DNA of 64,000 bases from Mycobacterium sp. ENV421 (GTDB lineage: Bacteria > Actinomycetota > Actinomycetes > Mycobacteriales > Mycobacteriaceae), in contig NZ_PDHO01000001.1 in assembly GCF_002887815.1 (NCBI RefSeq), positions 310,001-374,000 of the forward strand, read 5' to 3'. Below, piece after piece: positions 19,845 through 29,753 of the stretch. Each line of letters starts with the position of its first letter. Within the stretch, counting starts at the first letter, position 1. The translations under genes and the position numbers were made by a program. The notes under the pieces are model-generated. The model saw only the letters and a list, made by a program, of their open reading frames with translations, did no database searches and was not told where the DNA came from.

Positions 19845-21041
19845 CTAGGACAGATCCCAGAGCTGAACCTGCTCGCCGGCGGCCACCTCGGTGATGTCCT
19901 CGGCGATCTCTAGAAGACAGTTCGCCGAGGCCAGCCAGCGAAGATGGTGCGATGCCGGCGGCCCATAGGTCGTGACGGTGCCCGCCTCCGGGTCGTAGAC
20001 ACCACGCCGGAACTGGCGTTTACCCTTCGGCGATGTCAGGTCGTCGGCCAGCACGGCGGTGCGACGCGGCCGGTTCGGGGTGGCCAGGCCCATCGCCGCG
20101 CGCAGTGCGGGCCGGACGAACACCTCGAAGGAGACCAGCGCGCTGACCGGGTTGCCCGGCAGCGTGATGATCGACGTGCCGTTTGCCTTGCCGGCGCCCT
20201 GCGGCATACCGGGCTGCATCGCGACCTTGACGAAGTCCACCGCCCCCGCGCCGAACGCATCCTTGACCACCTCGTAGGCGCCGGCGCTCACGCCGCCGGT
20301 GGTGATGATCAGGTCGGCCTGGCCGGCGAAGCCCTCCAGCACGGTGCTGAACTGGTTGACGTCATCGCTCGACGTCGGGGTCGCGATCACGTCGGCGCCG
20401 GCCTCGCGGACCGCGGCGGCCAGCATGATCGCGTTGGACTCGTAGATCTGGCCGGGCTGCAGCTCGGTGCCCGCCGACACCAGCTCCGAACCCGTCGACA
20501 TCACCAGGACCCGCAGCCGCGGCTGCACCGTCAGCGAGCCCAGGCCCAGCGCGGCGGCCAGCCCCAAAGCCGCCGGCGTCACCAGCTGGCCGGCGCGCAG
20601 CACCGTCGTCCCCGCCGTCACATCCTCACCGGCGCGCCGCACGTGCTGGCCGGGTGCGGACGCGGTCCGGATCTCGACGGTGTCGATACCGGCGTCGGTG
20701 GCCTCGACCGGCACCACCGCCGTCGCCCCGGCGGGCAGCGGTGCGCCCGTCATGATCCGGTGCGCGGTGCCCGCCGCCAACGTCAAGGAGTCAACGCGCC
20801 CAGCCGGAATGTCCTCGGCGACAGGCAATGTGACCGGACTGGTCTGGGAGGCATCCGCGACGTCCTCGGCGCGAACCGCGTAGCCGTCCATCGCCGAGTT
20901 GTCGAACACCGGCAGTGACATCGGGGCCGCCACGTCGGCGGCGAGAATCAGGCCCTCGGCGTCGGCCAGCCCCACCGTCGCGGCCGGGCGCGCGGTGATC
21001 AGATCGGCGACGACCCGCTGGTGCTCCTCGACAGTGCGCAT
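19845..21041 (-). CDS. moeA: Molybdopterin molybdenumtransferase MoeA
   Basis: The 398-residue product inserts molybdate into adenylylated molybdopterin. Signature blocks are [18 protein letters not shown] near the N-terminus, [44 protein letters not shown] and the MoCF motif [20 protein letters not shown], followed by [20 protein letters not shown]. It matches Rv0438c (moeA2) in position. The start codon touches the stop of the SDR gene at 21041, so the operon is tightly packed. Confidence 0.95.
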   Translation of the reverse strand: MRTVEEHQRVVADLITARPAATVGLADAEGLILAADVAAPMSLPVFDNSAMDGYAVRAEDVADASQTSPVTLPVAEDIPAGRVDSLTLAAGTAHRIMTGAPLPAGATAVVPVEATDAGIDTVEIRTASAPGQHVRRAGEDVTAGTTVLRAGQLVTPAALGLAAALGLGSLTVQPRLRVLVMSTGSELVSAGTELQPGQIYESNAIMLAAAVREAGADVIATPTSSDDVNQFSTVLEGFAGQADLIITTGGVSAGAYEVVKDAFGAGAVDFVKVAMQPGMPQGAGKANGTSIITLPGNPVSALVSFEVFVRPALRAAMGLATPNRPRRTAVLADDLTSPKGKRQFRRGVYDPEAGTVTTYGPPASHHLRWLASANCLLEIAEDITEVAAGEQVQLWDLS

Positions 21042-21964
21042 CAGACGGGGAATTTCACGCCGGTCAGCTCCTCGGATACTGCCCAGAGCCGCTGCTGGAC
21101 GTTCCGATCGTGGGACTGATTGCTGGAGCTCACCAGCTTGGGGTGGCCGCGCAGCTCGCGGAACCCGTCGGGCCCGTAGTACTGCCCTCCGGTGACCGAG
21201 GGATCGGTGGCGGCCCGCAGTGTGGCCAGCGCGCCCATTTCCGCGCTGTTCAACAGCAGCCCGCTGATGAGCTTGACCCCGGGCAGCGAGCTGCCCGGGA
21301 CGTGGCGGATCAGCTCGGTGTCCGAGACACCTGGGTGTGCCGCTACGGCAATCGTTTTCGCGTCGGCCGCGGCGAGGCGCCGCTGCAGCTCGTAGGCGAA
21401 CATCAGATTGGCCAGCTTCGACTGTCCGTAGGAGGCGACCCGCTCATAGCGTCGGCGCTCCCACTGCAGATCGTCGAACGCGATCTTGGCGCGGATGTTG
21501 TGCGCGACGCTGGCCACCACAACCACCCGTGATCCGTCGACTCCCAGCAGATTGTTCAGCAACAGGCCGGTGAGCGCGAAGTGGCCCAGATGATTTGTGC
21601 CGAACTGCAATTCGAAACCGTCGGCAGTGGTCTGCTTCGGTGGATACATCACCCCGGCGTTGTTGATGAGTAGATCGATCCGGGGGTAGGCGCTGCCCAG
21701 CTCGGCCGCTGCTTCCCGCACCGATGCCAGCGAGCCCAGATCCAACTTGTGCACCGTCACCTCGGCGCCGGGTGCGGCTCGCCGGATCTCGGCGGCCGCC
21801 GCGTCACCCTTGGCGGTGTCGCGGACCGCCATCACCACCTGAGCCCCGTGCTGTGCCAGCACCCGGGCCGTGTCGAATCCGAGCCCCGTATTGGAGCCGG
21901 TCACGATCGCAATGCGTCCGCTTTGATCGGGGACGTCCGCTTCGGTCCACTTCTGTGCGCTCAT
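21041..21964 (-). CDS. Short-chain dehydrogenase/reductase (Rv0439c-type)
   Basis: The 307-residue SDR has the cofactor loop [17 protein letters not shown], the structural NNAGVM and the active site Tyr/Lys in [11 protein letters not shown]. It resembles retinol-dehydrogenase-like SDRs of mycobacteria. The C-terminal half ([20 protein letters not shown] and [19 protein letters not shown]) is shared with the SDR at 38609-39505, so the two are paralogues. The ATG at 21964 gives [17 protein letters not shown]. Substrate unknown. It begins the operon running down to the AAA ATPase. Confidence 0.92.
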   Translation of the reverse strand: MSAQKWTEADVPDQSGRIAIVTGSNTGLGFDTARVLAQHGAQVVMAVRDTAKGDAAAAEIRRAAPGAEVTVHKLDLGSLASVREAAAELGSAYPRIDLLINNAGVMYPPKQTTADGFELQFGTNHLGHFALTGLLLNNLLGVDGSRVVVVASVAHNIRAKIAFDDLQWERRRYERVASYGQSKLANLMFAYELQRRLAAADAKTIAVAAHPGVSDTELIRHVPGSSLPGVKLISGLLLNSAEMGALATLRAATDPSVTGGQYYGPDGFRELRGHPKLVSSSNQSHDRNVQQRLWAVSEELTGVKFPV

Positions 21965-22021
21965 GGCACGACGATAGACGGCCCAAGTTGCGGACAATCG
22001 GTGGCCGTTTACTGTCGCGGT

Positions 22022-22834
22022 ATGGCTATCGGTGGGGTGCTGTTCGACATCGATGGTGTCCTGGTGACCTCATGGACGCCGATCCCCGGTGCCGCCGAGG
22101 CGCTGGCGGTGCTGGCCGACCACCAGATCGCGCGGTCCTACCTGACCAACACCACCACCCGCACCCGCAAGCAGATCGCAGCGGCGTTGTGCGACGCCGG
22201 AATGGACGTCCGGCCCGACGAGGTGATCACCGCGGCGGCGCTGACCGCCGACTATGTGCGCGCCAACTATCCCGATGCGCACTGCCTGCTGGTCAACAAC
22301 GGCCAGATCACCGACGACATGCCGGGCATCGACATCGTCGACTCGGAGGCGTACGACGGCGCCGATCTCGAGGCCCCCGACGTCATCCTGCTCGGCGGCG
22401 CCGGTCCGGAGTACAGCCACCGCACCCTGAGCCGGGTGTACGAATGGATGGCCCAGGGCGTACCGGTGGTGGCCATGCATCGCAGTACCGCGTGGACCAC
22501 CACCGAAGGTCTGCGCATCGACACCGGCATGTACCTGATCGGCATGGAGGAGACCTCCGGGCGCAAGGCCACCGGTGTCGGCAAGCCCGCGCCCGCAGGC
22601 TTTCTGGCCTCCGCGGCCCGCCTCGGCGTCGATCCCGATGAGATGTACATGGTCGGCGACGACCTCAACAACGACGTTCTGGCCGCCCAGGTGGTCGGGA
22701 TGACCGGTGTGCTGGTGCGCACCGGCAAGTTCCGTCAGGACACCCTGGACCGTTGGGCCGCAGACGAATTTGCGATGCAGCCCAACCACGTCATCGACTC
22801 GGTCGCCGCGCTGCCGGAGTTGCTCGGATTGTAG
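22022..22834 (+). CDS. HAD-superfamily (class IIA) phosphatase
   Basis: The 270-residue product opens with the nucleophile motif [11 protein letters not shown] and has the class IIA cap. [15 protein letters not shown] is motif II, the lysine sits in [10 protein letters not shown] and the metal site is [18 protein letters not shown]. It resembles the TIGR01458/LHPP-like group that acts on small phosphate esters or phospho-amino acids. The start at 22022 lies 57 bases from the divergent SDR operon. Confidence 0.9.
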   Translation: MAIGGVLFDIDGVLVTSWTPIPGAAEALAVLADHQIARSYLTNTTTRTRKQIAAALCDAGMDVRPDEVITAAALTADYVRANYPDAHCLLVNNGQITDDMPGIDIVDSEAYDGADLEAPDVILLGGAGPEYSHRTLSRVYEWMAQGVPVVAMHRSTAWTTTEGLRIDTGMYLIGMEETSGRKATGVGKPAPAGFLASAARLGVDPDEMYMVGDDLNNDVLAAQVVGMTGVLVRTGKFRQDTLDRWAADEFAMQPNHVIDSVAALPELLGL

Positions 22835-22864
22835 CGGCGGACGCGGCTCCCCACGTGCGCCCAA

Positions 22865-22912
22865 CGTCACTCCAGAGTCACCGTCGACGTCGAGCGTGAC
22901 GCTGGTGTGACG
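22865..22912. repeat. Intergenic palindromic element
   Basis: CGTCACTCCAGAGTCAC (22865-22881) pairs with GTGACGCTGGTGTGACG (22896-22912) at 15 of 17 positions around a GTCGAC-containing centre. It lies just after the HAD phosphatase stop and lacks a U-tract. It may be a factor-independent hairpin or a dispersed repeat. Confidence 0.5.
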
Positions 22913-22956
22913 CCCGGCGGCGATGAGTTTCTCCGCCGGGGCGGGTCTGTCTGACT

Positions 22957-23436
22957 ATGACCGAAATTCTGATTGTCACCACCACCATCGACGCACCCGC
23001 CGCCGCCGTATTCGGGGTGCTCGCCGATCCGAGCACTCACCAGGACATCGACGGCACCGGCTGGGTTCGGGAACCCTTGGACGACGGCCGGGAACTGACC
23101 GAAGCAGGACAGATCTTCCGGATCGCGATGTACCACGACAACCATCCCGACAAGCACTACGAGATGGCCAACCAGGTCACCGCGCTCGAACCGGGCCGGG
23201 TGATCGGGTGGGCGCCGGGCGGCCTGGCCGAGGACGGCAGTATCGAACTCGGCGGCTGGACATGGCGTTACGACCTCGAGCCCCTCGGCGACGAGCAGAC
23301 TCGGGTCACGCTGACCTACGACTGGTCGGGTGCCACCCCGGAGATCCGGAAGAACATCGTCTTCCCGCCGTTCCCCGTCTCCCACCTCGATAATTCGCTG
23401 GCGAATCTGGGCAAGCTGGCCATCGACAGGGGATGA
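22957..23436 (+). CDS. SRPBCC family protein
   Basis: The 159-residue product has the START/polyketide-cyclase pattern: TTTIDAPAAAVFGVLADPSTHQDIDG, VTALEPGRVIGWAPGG, GWTWRYDLEPLGDEQTRVTLTYDWSG and a C-terminal helix SHLDNSLANLGKLAI. It has no signal peptide. Ligand and role are unknown. It is the last gene before the biosynthetic cluster but is separated from it by 297 bases, so it is probably independent. Confidence 0.88.
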   Translation: MTEILIVTTTIDAPAAAVFGVLADPSTHQDIDGTGWVREPLDDGRELTEAGQIFRIAMYHDNHPDKHYEMANQVTALEPGRVIGWAPGGLAEDGSIELGGWTWRYDLEPLGDEQTRVTLTYDWSGATPEIRKNIVFPPFPVSHLDNSLANLGKLAIDRG

Positions 23437-23615
23437 GGCCGCTGACCACCTCGACAAGGCCTCGCGGACAGCCCGCACGCGCGCTGACCGGGCGTGGCGC
23501 AACGCGCATGTAAATTTGCTGCGTCTGCCTGCCGACGTGCCACTGCGTGTGGTAAGCATTCAGCCATCGGTGGTGCCGAAAGGGGCCGTGGGTTTTACCT
23601 GTCGGGGGGACAGTC

Positions 23616-23702
23616 ATGCCACATCTGAATTCAATACTCTCGAAACTTGGAACCGGTAGCGGAACTGGATCCCTAACGTCGGCACCCGATCTCATCGCTT
23701 GA
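23616..23702 (+). CDS. Candidate 28-residue small ORF upstream of cluster
   Basis: An ATG at 23616 is preceded by a run of G (CGGGGGGA, 23603-23610) at good ribosome-binding distance and opens 28 codons ending TGA at 23700. The peptide is MPHLNSILSKLG followed by a Gly/Thr/Ser-rich GTGSGTGS stretch and LTSAPDLIA. It lies 31 bases before the PEP-utilising enzyme. It could be a leader peptide that tunes expression, a peptide substrate of the cluster, or chance. The rest of the 23437-23733 gap holds no other convincing signal. Confidence 0.35.
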   Translation: MPHLNSILSKLGTGSGTGSLTSAPDLIA

Positions 23703-23733
23703 GATATCGCGGAACCGACACGAAGGGCGCGCG

Positions 23734-26433
23734 GTGCCGATCCTCCTCACGGGGCAAGAATCCGACGAGCAGTTGCGAAAACTGGCCGGCGGAAAAGCCC
23801 GCAATCTGTGCGACCTGACGGCCGCCGGTTTCCCCGTGCCACGGTGGGCCATCCTCGGCACCGAAGCCTTCGAGAACGCCTGTGCGGCCGCCGGCGTGAG
23901 CATCAGCCCAGCACCGCTCTCATTGGCCGAACGCCTTACGGAGGCGGCGACCGCCGAAACCGCGCTGTGCGAATTGACCATGCCGGCCGACATTCGGGAC
24001 GCCATTGCCGCGGCGCTCGACTACGTCGGTGCCGAAACTGTGGCCGTCCGTTCGTCCGGGCGGCAAGAAGACGGTGAGCGCGATTCGTTTGCGGGACTGT
24101 TCGACACATTCTTGAATGTGGCCGGGCTCGATGCCACCGAAGACGCGGTGCGGCGTTGCTGGGCGTCGGCCTTCTCCCAACGTGCCACCCGGTACCGCCA
24201 TGTGCGCGGGCTCGACTTCGGCGAGGTCGCCCTCGCGGTCGTGATCCAGCGATCGTTGACACCCCACAGCAGCGGGGTGATGTTCACCGTCGACCCGCTT
24301 ACGGGTGCGCCAGACCGGCTGGTGATCAACGGCGTACTGGGCCTTGGTGAGGGTCTGGTTTCCGGCTCCGTCGACTCCGACTCGGTGAGCATCGACAAGG
24401 ACACTGGCCGAATCCTCGACGAGATGGTCTCGGCCAAGAGCGAGATGATGGTCAGCGCCGCAGGCGGCGGAGTTGCCACCGTCGGCGTGCCGGTCGACCG
24501 TCAGCAGGAAACCAGCGTCGGCCCTGCACTGCGTGCCACGTTGGTGGACTTGGGGATTCGGCTCGAACAGCATTTCGGCTGCCCGCAGGATGTCGAGTGG
24601 GCCTGTGACGACACCAGCACCTGGATCCTGCAATCCCGCCCGGTCACCACCCTTCATCGCGAGTTCGACCTAACAGCTGAGCATTTCGGAGAATTCACCG
24701 ACGGGATCCGCATTTGGGACAACTCGAACATCATCGAGAGCTTCGCCGGTGTCACGTCGCCATTGACCTTCACCACGGCCCGCAAACTGTACGGCGACGT
24801 CTACCGGGCCTACGCCCGGAGCCTGAAAGTCCCACCCGCCCAGCTCGAACAGATGGAATCGTGGCTGCCGGTGATGCTCGGCCAGTTCCACGGCCACGTC
24901 TACTACAACCTGCTGCACTGGTACCGGATGGTGGGCATCGCGCCGGGCTATCCGCTGAACCGACGGGTCCTGGAAGTCGCGCTCGGCGTCAGCGAACCAC
25001 TCGACCGTGTGACGGCAAATCGGTTGCGTCCGTTCGCCTTTGCGAATCCGGTCGAAAAAGCGGTGTCGCGCGGCCGCACGACCATCGCCTACCTGCGCAG
25101 CATCAGATCCGTCGATGCCATGATCGACGACTTCGATGAGACGTTCGTCGACTTCATCGACCGCCACGGCCTGATGGACGTATCGGCGATGGACGGACCG
25201 TCGGCATACCGGATGTTCCGCCAGATCTACGACGAAGTCGCCGACCTGTGGGGCCCGATGATGGTGCTCGACGCCATGTTGCTGACCATGGTCGGCTCGC
25301 TGGCCGTGCTCACCAAAGTGTTCCTGCGCGGTGCGCCGGAATGGGTGCAGTTCGCCGTCGTCAACCCCGAGCCGGACGTGATCTCCGTCGAACCGGCCAG
25401 GGAACTGGCCGACATCGCCGCCTTCGTCCGGGAGCACCCCGAACTCGATGAGTTCATCGCGTCAGCCGAGCCCTCGGTCGCGTACGCGCATCTCGCCGAA
25501 CGCGCCGACGACGGCGCGTCCATATGGCAAGAGCTGCATTCCAGGATCGAGAAGTACATCGATCGCTTCGGGTATCGGTGTCTGGACGAACTCAAGCTCG
25601 AAACACCGGACTTGCGCCAAGATCCGACCGGGATCTTTCATCTACTGCGGATGGACACCGCCGGGCGGCGCGAGCACGCCGGGAGCTCGGTCGAGGACTA
25701 CCTCGATGCACACCTGCCAGGTCGGCGCCGAAAGGTGTTCGATGCGTTGCGGCGAAAGGTCCAACGCGCGGCGACGCACCGTGAGCATCTGCGTTTCTGC
25801 CGCACTCAGGGCTTCGGCATTCTGAAATCGCTTGTGGGGGTGATGGGTCGGGAATTGGAGCAACGGGGAACGATCGACCACCGCTCCGATGTTTTCCTGT
25901 TGCGTATCGACGAGCTGTTCGATCTCTATGAGGGCACGATGACCACCGCCGCCGCGCAGTCGGCGATCGCTCGCCGAAAACTGCTGCAGGACAGCTACTC
26001 ACGATTCGCCGCGCCCGCCCGGTTCACCACAACCGGATATGACTACTCGGAACACCAGCTGGCCCGGGCCGGCTGGCGGCCGGGCGAAGAGTCGACGCAC
26101 TCGCCCGTCGGCACCGTGCTGACCGGGACGCCGTCCAGCCCAGGTGTGGTCACCGGCCGCGCGGTCGTGGTGGAGAAGCCGCAGGACTTCTCCAGCGGCA
26201 TCCTGGTGGCATACCGGACCGATCCGGGCTGGGCGTCGGCCCTGCCGTTCGCATCCGCGCTCCTCATCGAGCGCGCGTCCCCCCTCACCCATGTGGCGAT
26301 CATCGCCCGCGAACTCGGAGTGCCGACCGTCGTGCAGATCGACGGCCTGACCGACGCGGTTCGCACCGGAATGACGCTGAGGGTCGACGGATCCACTGGC
26401 CGGGTGGTCTTGGTGGAAGAACCCGGGTCATGA
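23734..26433 (+). CDS. PEP-utilising/rifampin-phosphotransferase-like enzyme
   Basis: The 899-residue product has the three-part layout of rifampin phosphotransferase and PEP synthase. An N-terminal ATP-grasp PPDK domain (about 1-310) has KARNLCDLTAAGFPVPRW, AVRSSGRQEDGERDSFAG and HSSGVMFTVDPLTG. A long central acceptor-binding domain begins IWDNSNIIESFAGVTSPLTF. A C-terminal swivelling domain carries SPLTHVAIIARELGVPTVV with phosphohistidine candidate His853. The chemistry is transfer of the ATP beta-phosphate through His to an acceptor. The central domain differs from antibiotic-resistance enzymes, so I infer a pathway intermediate as acceptor rather than rifampin. It starts with GTG and heads a chain of genes linked by ATGA overlaps. 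Confidence 0.85.
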   Translation: MPILLTGQESDEQLRKLAGGKARNLCDLTAAGFPVPRWAILGTEAFENACAAAGVSISPAPLSLAERLTEAATAETALCELTMPADIRDAIAAALDYVGAETVAVRSSGRQEDGERDSFAGLFDTFLNVAGLDATEDAVRRCWASAFSQRATRYRHVRGLDFGEVALAVVIQRSLTPHSSGVMFTVDPLTGAPDRLVINGVLGLGEGLVSGSVDSDSVSIDKDTGRILDEMVSAKSEMMVSAAGGGVATVGVPVDRQQETSVGPALRATLVDLGIRLEQHFGCPQDVEWACDDTSTWILQSRPVTTLHREFDLTAEHFGEFTDGIRIWDNSNIIESFAGVTSPLTFTTARKLYGDVYRAYARSLKVPPAQLEQMESWLPVMLGQFHGHVYYNLLHWYRMVGIAPGYPLNRRVLEVALGVSEPLDRVTANRLRPFAFANPVEKAVSRGRTTIAYLRSIRSVDAMIDDFDETFVDFIDRHGLMDVSAMDGPSAYRMFRQIYDEVADLWGPMMVLDAMLLTMVGSLAVLTKVFLRGAPEWVQFAVVNPEPDVISVEPARELADIAAFVREHPELDEFIASAEPSVAYAHLAERADDGASIWQELHSRIEKYIDRFGYRCLDELKLETPDLRQDPTGIFHLLRMDTAGRREHAGSSVEDYLDAHLPGRRRKVFDALRRKVQRAATHREHLRFCRTQGFGILKSLVGVMGRELEQRGTIDHRSDVFLLRIDELFDLYEGTMTTAAAQSAIARRKLLQDSYSRFAAPARFTTTGYDYSEHQLARAGWRPGEESTHSPVGTVLTGTPSSPGVVTGRAVVVEKPQDFSSGILVAYRTDPGWASALPFASALLIERASPLTHVAIIARELGVPTVVQIDGLTDAVRTGMTLRVDGSTGRVVLVEEPGS

Positions 26434-29400
26434 ACGACGTCGACCGCATCCGCGGCTGGTTGATGCAGCCACGGGACGACACCGGGATTCACCTGGCCAA
26501 TGACAAGAACGGGTGGGACTACGTCACCTACCGCGTGCTGGCCGACAATGCGCGACGCATCGCGCGCCGGCTGATCGACGACGGTGTGCGGCCGGGTGAC
26601 GTCGTCAGCGTGCTGATGCCGACCTCCGACCTGTGCTTGTCGACGATGTTCGGGGTGCTGGCCGCAGGTGCCACGCTCACCCCGATCGTGCCGCCGATGT
26701 TCCAACCGCCCGATCAGTACACCACCCACCTGCGCGGCATCCTCGGGGCATCGGGTTGCCGCGCGATGGTGGTGTCGTCCGCATTCGTCGAGCTGGCGCG
26801 CCGTGCGATAGCCGGTCTTGCTCGCGAGCCCAAATTGATTGCCATCGATGATGTTCCGGAGTGCGACCTCCTGGACGAGCTCGCCGAGCCCGCTCCCGCC
26901 GTGCTGCTGCAGATGACCTCGGGTTCGACGAGCGCACCTCGCGGTGCCAGCATCGGCTGGCACAGCCTGGCCACCAACCTCGATGTGATGGAAGAACTCT
27001 GCGGGATGGCCGACGGCCAGGTCGGTGTCTCCTGGCTTCCGCTGTATCACGACATGGGGCTGATCGGCGTGCTCTTCCAGGCCATGACGCGGCAGCGCTT
27101 TCTGCAACTGATGCGGCCCGACCAGTTCATCCGTGACCCGCTGCGGTGGCTGAAAGCGGCCGCCACCTCGCAACACACCGCATCCCCGTCGTTCGGGCTG
27201 GTGTACACCAGCACCAGGCTCACTCCGGATGATCTCGGTGGCATCGATCTGTCAGGACTTCGGACGCTGGTCGTCGGGGCGGAGCCGATCAACCCGGCCC
27301 ATCTGCGGGCGTTCACCGAACTCACTGCGGGCCATGGTTTTTCCCCGGAAGCCTTCATGCCCTCGTACGGACTCGCCGAACACACCTTGTTCGCCACCTC
27401 GCACCGGCTGGGCGAGCCGCACCGGATGGTTCGGGTGGACCGGACCGCGTTGCGTCATGGCCATCCGGTTCGGGTGCTCGCGCGCGTGACAGGCGATATC
27501 ACCGCCGACACCGGCAGCGATTGGGTGGTGTCGGTCGGCAAGGCCGCGCCAGGACATGCGGTCTGGATCACCGACGAGTCCGGTGACCGGCTGCCCGACG
27601 GGATGTTGGGCGAGATCGTCCTGTCCGGGCCGTCGGTGGGGCAGGGATACCACGGGGATTGCGACAGCACCACGCGGTTCGTCGACGACGAACTGCGCAC
27701 CGGTGATGCCGGATTCCTGCTCGACGGCCAATTGCACGTACTGGGCCGGATGGGGACGAGCCTGAAGATCAACGGGCGCAGTGTCTTCACCGAAGACTTG
27801 GACGTGACCACCGCCGATGCGCTCGGGATCGCCCCGAGTCGCGTGGTCGCCGTCGCGGTGAACGAAGCCGAGCGGCCCGGTATCGCGGTGTTCATCGAAC
27901 ACATGAAGGTGACCCCCGAGATGATCACCGCCGCACTCAGATCCCTGCAGGCGAACGTCGGCGAGGAAGCCCCGCTGTGGCTGATCAGCACACCGCGCGG
28001 AACGCTGTCCCGGACGTCGAGTGGCAAGCCGCGTCGGGCGCACATGTGGCAACAGTGGCGCTCGGGCCGATTCAGCAGGTCCCGATTGCTCGCCATCGGT
28101 GGCGCGAATCGAGACGTGCAGGGGCTCCAGCGGATCCGCGCTCTGTTCGAGCAAGCCCGCGAGCTCGCCGTGATTCCCGACGATGCGACAGTGCATTTCG
28201 AGGGATCGCTCGCCGAGGGATTCGGCAACGAAGGCTCGGACATCGACTTCCTGCTGTTGGTGCCCGGCACGGCCACACAGGCGGTGATGCCCACGGTCCT
28301 GTTCGTCGACGGCCGCCGAGTGGAGATTCGGGCCCAATCGCATGGGCAGATTCGCGAACGGCTACTGAAGGTCAGGCGGGCGATCGACACTGGGTCGGTG
28401 GCCGGGGTGTCCGAAGACCTCCTCAACCGGGTTCAGCGGTTCCTGCGGGGTATCCCGCTGTACGTCGGACCCGACTACGAGCAGCTCCTCGACATCGTCT
28501 CCTACGCCGAGCTCACCACCCTGCTCAGCTCGTGGTGGCGCCGGCGGGCCGGCGGATGCCTGCGACATGCCGTCGCGCTGACCCTGCTCGGTGACGGCTA
28601 CGAGGCCGTGCGGTGGGTACGAGAAGGCATGGCGCAGCAGATGAAAGCGTTCCTCGCCGCCCACGGTGAGGGTTACATCGAGATCAAGTGGCTGCCGGAA
28701 CAGATCGCTCGGCTCTCGCGCGACGCCGACGTGACTGTCGCGGCACTTCTGGATGAGTACGAAACCCTCGACGCGACAGCCACGTCAACGGATTCGAGCC
28801 GGGACATCATCGAGCGGGCACTGGAATTGGCCGCGCGATTGGGCGGTCCGAAAATTTCGCTCGATCCCACGAACGTCGTACTACGGCGGGTGCCCGGAGT
28901 CACCACCTGGCCGATCGGAACCGCCACCCATGTCGTGCGCGACAAGACCGACGTGTTCGTCCTGTCCGCCGACTGCGCCCAATCATGGCGGAAGGTGATC
29001 TTCGGTGAGTCGATCGCCACCACCCAGGCTGCCGTGAATCACATCGCGCTGTTCGTCGACCACGGCCTCGTCGGGCTGGCATGGCGGGGAGGGGCAGTGA
29101 TCACACCGGTGGCGGCGATGTGCGCACCCGGGCGCCCGCTCACACCGCTGCCGTCCAACCAGCGCCCGGCGATCACGATCGACGGTGCCATCACCGATCG
29201 GGATATCGTTCGATCCCCGCTGGGTGCACGGGCTTTCGCCGAGTGCGCAGGGGCGTTGCTGTTGGCCAACATGGTGCTCGAGAACGCGCGCGAAGATTTC
29301 AGCGGAGCTGTCAAAGACGGGCAGTGGCGGGTCGCATCACTGTGCGGGCGACGGATTGTGACCATGGCGGTCCGAATCCTGGCCAGCGCCTGGGGAATCA

Positions 29401-29753
29401 CCCCGCTGCCTGCCGACCCGGTGCTGGTGAGCAGGCTGGACATGCTGGTACCCGAGCATCCACGGTTGGCCCAGACCGCCCGCGGCCTCAGCGAGCTCTC
29501 GATCGCCGATGAGGACGACGCAGGATCGGTACACCAGGAACTCGATGCGTTCGTTGCCGAGGTGCGCAAGGTCACCTGCGGTGAGAACTTCCCGTCGTCG
29601 TTCGCGTCGAGGGAGGAGTGGCAGCGCACCATCCGGTACGGATACCACTGGCTGCGGATGGGCGGATATTTCGGTGCCTACGTCGAACTCGACGAGACCC
29701 GCGATCTGCTGACCACCGGCGGAGCCCAACCCTGTGCGAGGCCTACCCCATGA
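26430..29753 (+). CDS. Fatty acyl-AMP ligase fused to nucleotidyltransferase and PqqD-like C-terminus
   Basis: The 1107-residue product has at least three parts. Residues 1-560 are a FadD/FAAL-type adenylating enzyme: MTSGSTSAPRG at 162, the SWLPLYHDMGLIG segment typical of FAALs, PSYGLAEHTL, and the C-terminal TSSGKPRR with Lys533. Residues 580-700 form a DNA-polymerase-beta-type nucleotidyltransferase with G592-S593...S603-D604-I605-D606 and a candidate third acidic residue Glu632. Residues about 815-887 (TDVFVLSADCAQSWRKV through FVDHGLVGL) resemble a PqqD-type winged helix, tentatively. The last 220 residues are unassigned and helical. The FAAL would load a fatty acid onto the adjacent carrier protein. 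The nucleotidyltransferase target is unknown. I know of no such fusion. Confidence 0.85.
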   Translation: MNDVDRIRGWLMQPRDDTGIHLANDKNGWDYVTYRVLADNARRIARRLIDDGVRPGDVVSVLMPTSDLCLSTMFGVLAAGATLTPIVPPMFQPPDQYTTHLRGILGASGCRAMVVSSAFVELARRAIAGLAREPKLIAIDDVPECDLLDELAEPAPAVLLQMTSGSTSAPRGASIGWHSLATNLDVMEELCGMADGQVGVSWLPLYHDMGLIGVLFQAMTRQRFLQLMRPDQFIRDPLRWLKAAATSQHTASPSFGLVYTSTRLTPDDLGGIDLSGLRTLVVGAEPINPAHLRAFTELTAGHGFSPEAFMPSYGLAEHTLFATSHRLGEPHRMVRVDRTALRHGHPVRVLARVTGDITADTGSDWVVSVGKAAPGHAVWITDESGDRLPDGMLGEIVLSGPSVGQGYHGDCDSTTRFVDDELRTGDAGFLLDGQLHVLGRMGTSLKINGRSVFTEDLDVTTADALGIAPSRVVAVAVNEAERPGIAVFIEHMKVTPEMITAALRSLQANVGEEAPLWLISTPRGTLSRTSSGKPRRAHMWQQWRSGRFSRSRLLAIGGANRDVQGLQRIRALFEQARELAVIPDDATVHFEGSLAEGFGNEGSDIDFLLLVPGTATQAVMPTVLFVDGRRVEIRAQSHGQIRERLLKVRRAIDTGSVAGVSEDLLNRVQRFLRGIPLYVGPDYEQLLDIVSYAELTTLLSSWWRRRAGGCLRHAVALTLLGDGYEAVRWVREGMAQQMKAFLAAHGEGYIEIKWLPEQIARLSRDADVTVAALLDEYETLDATATSTDSSRDIIERALELAARLGGPKISLDPTNVVLRRVPGVTTWPIGTATHVVRDKTDVFVLSADCAQSWRKVIFGESIATTQAAVNHIALFVDHGLVGLAWRGGAVITPVAAMCAPGRPLTPLPSNQRPAITIDGAITDRDIVRSPLGARAFAECAGALLLANMVLENAREDFSGAVKDGQWRVASLCGRRIVTMAVRILASAWGITPLPADPVLVSRLDMLVPEHPRLAQTARGLSELSIADEDDAGSVHQELDAFVAEVRKVTCGENFPSSFASREEWQRTIRYGYHWLRMGGYFGAYVELDETRDLLTTGGAQPCARPTP

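Noticed and set aside
23920..25437. Long minus-strand open frames opposite the PEP-utilising enzyme
   Set aside because: Shadow composition (Arg/His/Gln/Val rich). The plus-strand gene has intact catalytic motifs.
23734..26433. Rifampin resistance gene
   Set aside because: Domain layout fits rifampin phosphotransferase, but the central domain differs and the gene heads a biosynthetic operon, so an antibiotic substrate is not supported.
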